DNA of 64,000 nucleotides, taken from the NCBI GenBank assembly GCA_023424015.1, contig JAFAEM010000007.1, positions 20,701-84,700 on the forward strand, given 5' to 3'. The translations under genes were made by a program, and so were the position numbers. The notes below the pieces were generated by a model that was not told the DNA's origin, searched no databases, and worked only from the letters and a program-made list of their open reading frames with translations. Below, piece after piece: positions 58,833 through 64,000 of this stretch; the stretch's first letter is position 1; each line of letters starts with the position of its first letter. The stretch is from Bacteroidota bacterium (GTDB taxonomy: Bacteria > Bacteroidota > Bacteroidia > Chitinophagales > Chitinophagaceae).

Positions 58833-59513
58833 TTATCTTAATAGCATGGTTAGGTTGTAGAGACCGTGTTTAACCTCCATCCTGGCACAAACACCATTTA
58901 CATAATGGTATTCATTGTGATTGCCGTCGGGGAAATCAATGCGATAATGGTGTGTTCCAAGTTGCTGGATGTTCAGGAATCTTTGGAAATTATCTGAATA
59001 AACTTTTGTGAAGTTCACCGGTTCCTGCATGAACAGGCACGACATATTATAACGAATGGGATAATTGTCGAATGTCTCGGAACGATTGCCTTTGGTGATG
59101 ACGTAGTTTCGTCCTGCCAAACGGGTTTTCTTGTTCAGCTTTTCTGTTCCATTCATTTTACGATAGAGAAAAGAAGACGTCATAATCCCATTTTCATAGG
59201 TGGCTTCTTCCATCGCTTTTATGGTAAACATGAAAACAACCTGGGCTTTGATAGTTGACTCTATTTTGAGCCATGTTTTTCCGGCAGTTTGCTCTTGTGT
59301 AAAGATCAGCGAGCCGATCTCTCTGCCTTTTCTTGTGACCAGGTAGTCGAGTCTTGACTGCTGCGACCGGGCTGCAATACTAATGCCGAGGAGCACAAGA
59401 CACAGAAAGATGATAAATCCTGCTTTTCGGATCAGCCTTATAATCCGGGCAGCTTTTTCTGGATTGCTGCGCCGGAATCGGCGCAGCACCAGGTAGATAA
59501 TGGTGGGGATCAT
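58833..59513 (-). CDS. DUF6134 family protein
   Basis: A 226-residue protein with a basic N terminus and one membrane helix (about 32-48; AGFIIFLCLVLLGISIAAR), then a beta-rich domain (LDYLVTRKGREIGSLIFTQE, MNGTEKLNKKTRLAGRNYVI, YPIRYNMSCLFMQEP, HYRIDFPDGNHNEYHYVNGV). This matches DUF6134, a Bacteroidota family of unknown role that looks like an envelope lipocalin- or LolA-like fold. It ends three bases before the CPBP gene. Confidence 0.8.
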   Translation of the reverse strand: MIPTIIYLVLRRFRRSNPEKAARIIRLIRKAGFIIFLCLVLLGISIAARSQQSRLDYLVTRKGREIGSLIFTQEQTAGKTWLKIESTIKAQVVFMFTIKAMEEATYENGIMTSSFLYRKMNGTEKLNKKTRLAGRNYVITKGNRSETFDNYPIRYNMSCLFMQEPVNFTKVYSDNFQRFLNIQQLGTHHYRIDFPDGNHNEYHYVNGVCARMEVKHGLYNLTMLLR

Positions 59514-59561
59514 GAGTGGAGGTTTAATGGTAATGGTTATGTTTTAATCAAAGCCCTGTAT

Positions 59562-59840
59562 TTATCTAAAAAGATTGTAAGCCTGCATCACATAGTACTG
59601 CAAACCGACGTGGGGATTGCCATATGCTTTTAGGTAGTATTGATTTAAAATATTTGCTCTGCCAACCCTCGATGTTGATTTGATTTTCGGAGGAGGGTCA
59701 CTTCCTGGCAGATGCCCCGGTATTGGCTTCGTCCGAATTGACGTTAATTGGCGAGCCGACAATGACTGAAACGGTTTGGAATTGGCATACATCACTCCCA
59801 TGCTGCATAAGGCAGCACATACTAATAAGAGCCTTTTCAT
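59562..59840 (-). CDS. Small secreted protein of unknown function
   Basis: A 92-residue protein. The signal peptide is clear (LLLVCAALCSMGVMYANS). The mature ~70 residues are basic and proline-containing (TKPIPGHLPGSDPPPKIKST) and end in an aromatic helix (YVMQAYNLFR). No cysteines in the mature part. It lies 48 bp ahead of the DUF6134 gene, probably in the same transcript. It could be a precursor peptide or a structural factor; function unknown. Confidence 0.6.
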   Translation of the reverse strand: MKRLLLVCAALCSMGVMYANSKPFQSLSARQLTSIRTKPIPGHLPGSDPPPKIKSTSRVGRANILNQYYLKAYGNPHVGLQYYVMQAYNLFR

Positions 59841-59880
59841 AAAAAATGTTTTGGTTAAATAATGGCTTAGGACATTTACT

Positions 59881-60204
59881 TTAGTTTAGGATGAGCATAG
59901 GGGTGAATAAATGTGGGTCAACAGAGCTAGCAGATTCAACGGGGCCAGGGATCTCACCCACGCATATTAGCAGGAAATGACGGGCGGTTAAAACATGCCA
60001 GGTATGAGTATCAGTACCTGTATCACAGTCTTTAGCGATCCCAGGCAGCAAATCACAAAGAAGGCCGGCCCAACAGGCCTGTTCCAGCTCTTTCAGGAAA
60101 TTTTGTCCTGCTACACCGCCGGGTCTATTGCCGGAAAGCTCCTGAGTTGCGAACCTGGTGCCCTTGATCAGCAGGATCTCCCGGTTCAATTGATTTGCTA
60201 TCAT
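59881..60204 (-). CDS. Small protein, possible leader-type peptide precursor
   Basis: A 107-residue frame starting at ATG 60204. The N terminus (ANQLNREILLIKG) and a Gly-Gly at about residues 29-30 (LSGNRPGGVAGQNF) loosely recall the double-glycine leaders of Bacteroidota natural-product precursors; the following segment has three cysteines (ACWAGLLCDLLP and KDCD). There is no signal peptide and no maturation enzyme beside it except the CPBP protein. The frame could be spurious; it is listed because it heads the cluster and faces the regulator pair. Confidence 0.4.
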   Translation of the reverse strand: MIANQLNREILLIKGTRFATQELSGNRPGGVAGQNFLKELEQACWAGLLCDLLPGIAKDCDTGTDTHTWHVLTARHFLLICVGEIPGPVESASSVDPHLFTPMLILN

Positions 60205-60309
60205 GGTATTTGTTTTATGATACCAAACTACTACCACAAACAGGGTATATATAATTGAATTTTGCTTTAACGTTTTCCTTATTTGCAAAAACTGCAAATC
60301 GGCCCCGGT

Positions 60310-60347
60310 AAGGAAATTGTTTCCTTTCTTAAAATTAGTTATCTTAA
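60310..60347 (+). promoter_or_regulatory. Promoter of the regulator pair with a perfect 17-bp palindrome
   Basis: The palindrome AAGGAAA-TTG-TTTCCTT (60310-60326) has the -33 TTG (60317-60319) as its centre. After 20 nt comes TATCTTAA (60340-60347), a partial -7 match. A protein bound to the palindrome would cover the -33 element, fitting autoregulation by the HTH proteins encoded downstream (inference). The site also lies 106 bp upstream of the divergent cluster. Confidence 0.6.
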
Positions 60348-60407
60348 AGGTGGGCTGTTTTTAGTGTCATACAAGACAGTTTTGAGCTAACAAACCACCA
60401 AACCATA

Positions 60408-61403
60408 ATGTCTACTTACCAATCACAGGAGTTTCTTTTCCGCCGGATCAAGGAACTTTTGCCACCTGATAAGTCTATGGTAGATTTCACCGCGGAAATT
60501 CTTCATATCAGCAGCGACAGCGCTTACCGGCGCATAAGGGGGGAAACTCCTATTGTGCTCGATGAGGCAAGGGAGCTTTGTCAGTATTTTAAGCTATCGC
60601 TCGACCAGGTGTTGACTGTAAAAGGGGGGTCCACGCTATTCAATGACGTTCGGGTAAATGTCAGGGACTACAATTATGCGCAATATTTACGGGATCTGCT
60701 CAAGCAATTGAAATGGATAGGTGGCTTTATCCATAAAGAGATTATTTACAGGACCAAGGACATGCCGCTCTTTCATAACTTTTATTTTGAGCCGGTGATC
60801 GCATTCAGGTATTTTTTCTGGATGCATACCATTATAGAAGACCCGAATTTCAAAACCCGTGGATTCGATATGAATTGTGTGTCGCCGGAGATCATTGAGC
60901 TAAGCAAGGAATTGAACCGCGCCTATAATGAGATCCCTTCTATCGAAATATGGAATACTGAGTGCGTGAACGCTGCAATTTCGCAGATCGAATTTTATAA
61001 GGAGTCGGGTTATTTTTCTTCCGCGTCCGATATACGGACCATTTATGAAGCTCTTGAGGAGACTTTCATACATTTAAAGCACCAGGTAGACCGCGGCTGT
61101 AAATTTATGCCCGGTGAAAATCCAGAGAACCGAAAAAACAATTTTACATTCTTTTACAATCGCGTGGTCCTGGGTGATAATACGATCCTGGTCGTTACCG
61201 ATAACGCGAAAACTATATTCCTGAACTATGATACCCTGAATTATATTTCGACACGGGATGAGGAGTTTTGTAACAGATCCTACGACGATCTGCAAAGACT
61301 GATCAAAAGATCCACCATTATCAGCGAAACCAGCGAACGGCAACGGAATATATTTTTTGGCATTATGCTCAACAGGATAAAGGAGCGTAAAGCGAATCTT
61401 TAA
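60408..61403 (+). CDS. HTH regulator with large C-terminal sensor-like domain, paralogue 1
   Basis: A 331-residue cytoplasmic protein. Residues about 15-62 form an XRE/BetR-like helix-turn-helix (VDFTAEILHISSDSAYRRIR then LDEARELCQYFKLSLDQVL). The remaining ~270 residues are mostly helical with conserved marks KDMPLFHNF, FRYFFWMHT, IPSIEIWN, VVLGDN and RSTIISE. No known ligand domain was recognised. It is divergent from the lipid-type cluster and 10 bp before its paralogue. A regulator of that cluster is the simplest reading. Confidence 0.82.
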   Translation: MSTYQSQEFLFRRIKELLPPDKSMVDFTAEILHISSDSAYRRIRGETPIVLDEARELCQYFKLSLDQVLTVKGGSTLFNDVRVNVRDYNYAQYLRDLLKQLKWIGGFIHKEIIYRTKDMPLFHNFYFEPVIAFRYFFWMHTIIEDPNFKTRGFDMNCVSPEIIELSKELNRAYNEIPSIEIWNTECVNAAISQIEFYKESGYFSSASDIRTIYEALEETFIHLKHQVDRGCKFMPGENPENRKNNFTFFYNRVVLGDNTILVVTDNAKTIFLNYDTLNYISTRDEEFCNRSYDDLQRLIKRSTIISETSERQRNIFFGIMLNRIKERKANL

Positions 61404-61413
61404 AAATTGCTTT

Positions 61414-62415
61414 ATGAACGTGGAAGAAATTCAGCAACAGCTTTTTTGGGCTATCAGGGGGAAGATGCCGCAGGAAAATTCTATGGCTGAAGAAATTGCA
61501 TCAGTGCTTGATATCAGCACAGACAGTGCTTATCGCCGCATGCGGGGGGAAAAGATACTTACATTCGAGGAGCTTTATAAGATCGCACTCAAATATAATA
61601 TTTCGCTCGACCAGTTGATGAATATTCAGAATGGCAGTATTGTTTTCCAGGGCCAGTATCTCGATAAGGCGAACTTCAGGTTTGAGAGCTATTTGGCCAG
61701 CCTGGTTAAGAATATGGCCTACATGAACAGTTTTAAGGAGAAGGAATTTTATTACAATTGTAAAGACCTGCCCATCTTCCATCATTTCATGTTTCGGGAG
61801 ATCGCCGCTTTCAAATGGTTTTTCTGGCTGAAAACTTATTTCCAGTTCCCTGAATTTGAAAAAAAGAAGTTCAGGTTCTCCGATTATCCGGACGAGCTGT
61901 TTGCACTTGATCAAAAAGCGCTTCAGTTATATAACCAGATTCCAAGTATCGAGATATGGAATATTGAAAGTATGAATGTATTTTTTCGCCAGGTAGATTT
62001 TTACCGTGATTGCGAGGTCTTTGAATCAAACAGGGATGCACTTTTACTTTACGAAACCATTGAAAAACTTTGGCTTCACCTCGAAAAGCAGGCTGCCCTG
62101 GGTTATAAGATTGATATAAACGATCCGCAACAAAAGCCTATGGCAAAATTCAGTATGTATTTCAACGAAGTATTGCTGGGTGATAATAGTATGCTGGCAA
62201 TACTGGATGGTAAGAAATTGTCGTACATGACTCATACTACTATCAACTTCATGCTTTCAAGGGATGTCACCTTTAATGAAAATATGTACAATCATCTGCG
62301 CAACCAGATAAGGCGCTCTACTCTTATCAGTGCGGTCAGTGAAAAAGAAAGGTCAAGGTTTTTCCGGATCATCCGGGAGCGCATTGCGCGGAGGAAAGAA
62401 GTTTTGAATGTATAA
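61414..62415 (+). CDS. HTH regulator with large C-terminal sensor-like domain, paralogue 2
   Basis: A 333-residue protein colinear with the preceding one: HTH SVLDISTDSAYRRMRGEKI, then KDLPIFHHF, FKWFFWLKT, IPSIEIWNIES, EVLLGDN and RSTLISAVSEKER. The two share the same layout throughout but differ in many positions, so the duplication is not recent. Both have an intact HTH, so heterodimers or separate target sites are possible. It is in the same operon as paralogue 1. The following 278 bp hold no gene. Confidence 0.82.
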   Translation: MNVEEIQQQLFWAIRGKMPQENSMAEEIASVLDISTDSAYRRMRGEKILTFEELYKIALKYNISLDQLMNIQNGSIVFQGQYLDKANFRFESYLASLVKNMAYMNSFKEKEFYYNCKDLPIFHHFMFREIAAFKWFFWLKTYFQFPEFEKKKFRFSDYPDELFALDQKALQLYNQIPSIEIWNIESMNVFFRQVDFYRDCEVFESNRDALLLYETIEKLWLHLEKQAALGYKIDINDPQQKPMAKFSMYFNEVLLGDNSMLAILDGKKLSYMTHTTINFMLSRDVTFNENMYNHLRNQIRRSTLISAVSEKERSRFFRIIRERIARRKEVLNV

Positions 62416-62693
62416 ACCATTTTCAAATTGCTGACTACCTGAACATCATGACCGAATTATAAATGTTATGAATTTTGGGTACTCCGGGGAATGGGTTTCA
62501 TATCGCCTCAATTTGAGGTAAATCACTTTAAACAAGCCTGTTTTAAAGAATATTTTCCTGCCAGGCACACTAAAAGCCTTAAAGTATCGTCAAATAAAAG
62601 CCAGGTTATTGGAATTATTGGACTTAGAAACTATTTTGTATTCCAATTCTGAATCTTATACCCTAAAGATCAAATACTTATAAAAATTTACTT

Positions 62694-63413
62694 ATGAAGG
62701 CCATAATTATTGCGATTTTTCTTTTGGTAGCTCTTTTACCAGCGACCTCTTATTCACAATTAAAGGTTCCCAAAATTCTTTCTAAGGTCACCGGGGGCGG
62801 TGGGGTTACCGAAGCCGAAGCCGGCCAGGGTATCAAGGAAGCCCTTACGCAGGGTGTTACCAATGCCGTGCTGAACCTCAATAAGACCGATGGATTTTTT
62901 GGCAGCGAGATATACAAAGTGTTGCTGCCTCCTGATGCAAAGAAAATCGAAACCACGCTGCGTAACGCAGGGATGGGCGCCCAGGTAGATAAAGCGATCC
63001 TCGCCATCAATCGCGGTGCTGAAGACGCTGTCGCTTTTGCAAAACCCATCTTCGTCGACGCTATCAAAGAAATGACGCTGACAGATGCGCTCAACATTGT
63101 AAGAGGCAATAAGGACGCCGCTACGCAGTATTTTAAGCAAAAAACCTCAGCCAAACTAACCGCTGCATTTACACCTTCCGTTGAGTCATCACTTGAAAAG
63201 GTAAATGCGACCAAATATTACGGCGATATCGTTACTACTTACAATAAGTTTCCAACCACTTTCAAGAAAGTAGATCCGGATCTTACTTCGTTTGTTGTTG
63301 GTAAAGCTGTGGATGCTTTGTTTGACCAGGTAGCCAAAGAAGAGGCAAATATTCGTGCCAACCCAGCTGCCCGGGCAAGCGATATTTTGAAGAAGGTTTT
63401 TGGAAGCAAATAA
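62694..63413 (+). CDS. DUF4197 family secreted protein
   Basis: A 239-residue protein with a signal peptide (IIAIFLLVALLPATSYSQ) and a DUF4197 domain: GITEAEAGQGIKEALTQGV-like start (TEAEAGQGIKEALTQGVTNA), DGFFGSEIYKVLLPPDAKK, RGAEDAVAFAKPIFVDAIKE, and the final ARASDILKKVFGSK. It is mostly helical and probably periplasmic. The function is unknown. A terminator follows at 63437. Confidence 0.9.
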   Translation: MKAIIIAIFLLVALLPATSYSQLKVPKILSKVTGGGGVTEAEAGQGIKEALTQGVTNAVLNLNKTDGFFGSEIYKVLLPPDAKKIETTLRNAGMGAQVDKAILAINRGAEDAVAFAKPIFVDAIKEMTLTDALNIVRGNKDAATQYFKQKTSAKLTAAFTPSVESSLEKVNATKYYGDIVTTYNKFPTTFKKVDPDLTSFVVGKAVDALFDQVAKEEANIRANPAARASDILKKVFGSK

Positions 63414-63414
63414 G

Positions 63415-63810
63415 CTAGAGACTAAAAGTTATAGATACAGCGGCAACAGGTTTTGAAGCCAGGCCGCTGTTTTTTATTGTTGGAACCGGCATTGTTTTTA
63501 GAGACAGCGAAGCGGCTTTCCTTTTGTTCCTGGCAGATGCCATAAAAACGGGGATACTTCCTATCATGCTTATAGCGCCCACCAGCGCTATGATCCCCCC
63601 AGTTGCAGCGTCATCGAAACTGGACTCCTTACGATCGCCAATCAGGAAACCGACACCGACCAGTGCGCCACCACCGATCAGCATCACTTTAGCGCCTTTA
63701 TTTTGTCTTTTACTCTTACTCAGGTAGTAATCACTGTCCTTTACGACTTCCTGTGCAAACATTATACAGGATACCAGTAAAAAGGCTGCCGTAGAAACAT
63801 ACTTTTTCAT
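63415..63810 (-). CDS. Small membrane protein of unknown function
   Basis: A 131-residue protein with a signal peptide (VSTAAFLLVSCIMFAQ), a short charged stretch (YYLSKSKRQNKGAK) and two membrane helices (MLIGGGALVGVGFLIG and GIIALVGAISMIGSIPVF), then SARNKRKAASLSLKT and a beta-strand end (VAAVSITFSL). Proteins of this shape are frequent in Chitinophagaceae; no function is known. Its stop lies one base after the DUF4197 stop on the other strand. Confidence 0.75.
   Translation of the reverse strand: MKKYVSTAAFLLVSCIMFAQEVVKDSDYYLSKSKRQNKGAKVMLIGGGALVGVGFLIGDRKESSFDDAATGGIIALVGAISMIGSIPVFMASARNKRKAASLSLKTMPVPTIKNSGLASKPVAAVSITFSL
63437..63476 (+). terminator. Intrinsic terminator of the DUF4197 gene, inside the convergent gene
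   Basis: Perfect 8-bp stem ACAGCGGC (63437-63444) with GCCGCTGT (63463-63470), then a T run. It overlaps the last codons of the convergent gene at 63415-63810. Confidence 0.8.
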
Positions 63811-63950
63811 ATTGAAGTATTATTTAGGTTTGTGCTGCTACAACCATTTGTCCAATCCGGGATACCCATTTCTAAATGCCAGTTGCCTAAGTTAGTTCTT
63901 CCCTCCCCCCTCGTCCGGTTACCACTTTTTGGTTTATAGTTTTCATTTGG

Positions 63951-64000
63951 TATCCAGTATCCAGTATCCAGCACCCAGCATCCAGTATCCAGTATCCAGT
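63951..64000. repeat. Heptamer tandem repeat TATCCAG x7, running off the window
   Basis: Seven steps: TATCCAG three times, CACCCAG, CATCCAG, then TATCCAG twice, and at least one more base. The variants in the middle show it is not a freshly expanded array. It continues beyond the window. Confidence 0.85.

Noticed and set aside
62750..63214. Minus-strand frames of 126 and 154 codons opposite the DUF4197 gene
   Set aside because: They are antisense shadows of a signal-peptide-bearing gene with clear family features and its own terminator.

Overview
The window reads as chromosomal DNA of a Bacteroidota bacterium, most likely a member of the Chitinophagaceae. The evidence is type IX secretion (T9SS) C-terminal sorting domains, SusC-like/OMP_b-brl outer-membrane barrels with CarboxypepD_reg plugs, LytS/LytTR two-component pairs, a two-component-propeller sensor kinase, DUF5606, DUF6134 and DUF4197 proteins, and repeated matches to the Bacteroidota promoter TTTG-N20-TAnnTTTG. 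No phage, plasmid, CRISPR, rRNA or tRNA gene was seen.

Layout. 1-3777: minus-strand operon of an outer-membrane barrel, an ECF sigma factor and a partial anti-sigma-like protein. 3.8-4.3 kb: REP-like array A. 4.3-10.9 kb: NlpE-like lipoprotein, DUF5606 protein with a histone-H1-like tail, M3 peptidase, a metal block (Fur/Zur-type repressor, SCO1, MerC) with a palindrome inside the merC promoter, an NTF2-like protein, array B and a GH25 lysozyme. 11.1 kb: an intact REP-associated tyrosine transposase (RAYT). 12.5-15.3 kb: LytS/LytTR pair and an orphan PhnD-like binding protein. 15.4-19.5 kb: UvrD/PcrA helicase and a large helical-repeat protein. 19.6-19.8 kb: a promoter-structure-terminator unit that looks like an unannotated small RNA. 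20-22.8 kb: AraC regulator and three orphan genes. 23-30.8 kb: second barrel, M28 peptidase, OmpA lipoprotein, MFS transporter, ArsC-like and Nfu proteins.

30.8-31.8 kb holds a non-coding palindromic element in tandem with a duplicated copy of the 3' end of the adjacent dehydrogenase gene. 31.8-37.5 kb: saccharopine-dehydrogenase-like protein, Gfo/Idh oxidoreductase, alpha/beta hydrolase and TypA. 37.9-40.1 kb is a decay island of a multiply frameshifted gene, a duplicated-domain lipoprotein and a gutted T9SS protein. 40.1-47 kb: glycine-rich T9SS protein and a giant sensor kinase with its LytTR partner. 47-55.7 kb: MeaB, glycosyltransferase, Lon-domain protein, CoaX, an outer-membrane protein, LptC, an SDR and LysS.

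55.7-62.4 kb is the best candidate for an undescribed system. A compact minus-strand cluster (fatty-acid-hydroxylase-like protein, two SDR enzymes, a CPBP protein with a changed active-site motif, a DUF6134 protein, two small proteins) is divergent from a tandem pair of paralogous HTH regulators. A perfect 17-bp palindrome covers the -33 element of the regulator promoter. The window ends with a DUF4197 gene, a small membrane protein and a heptamer repeat running off the edge.
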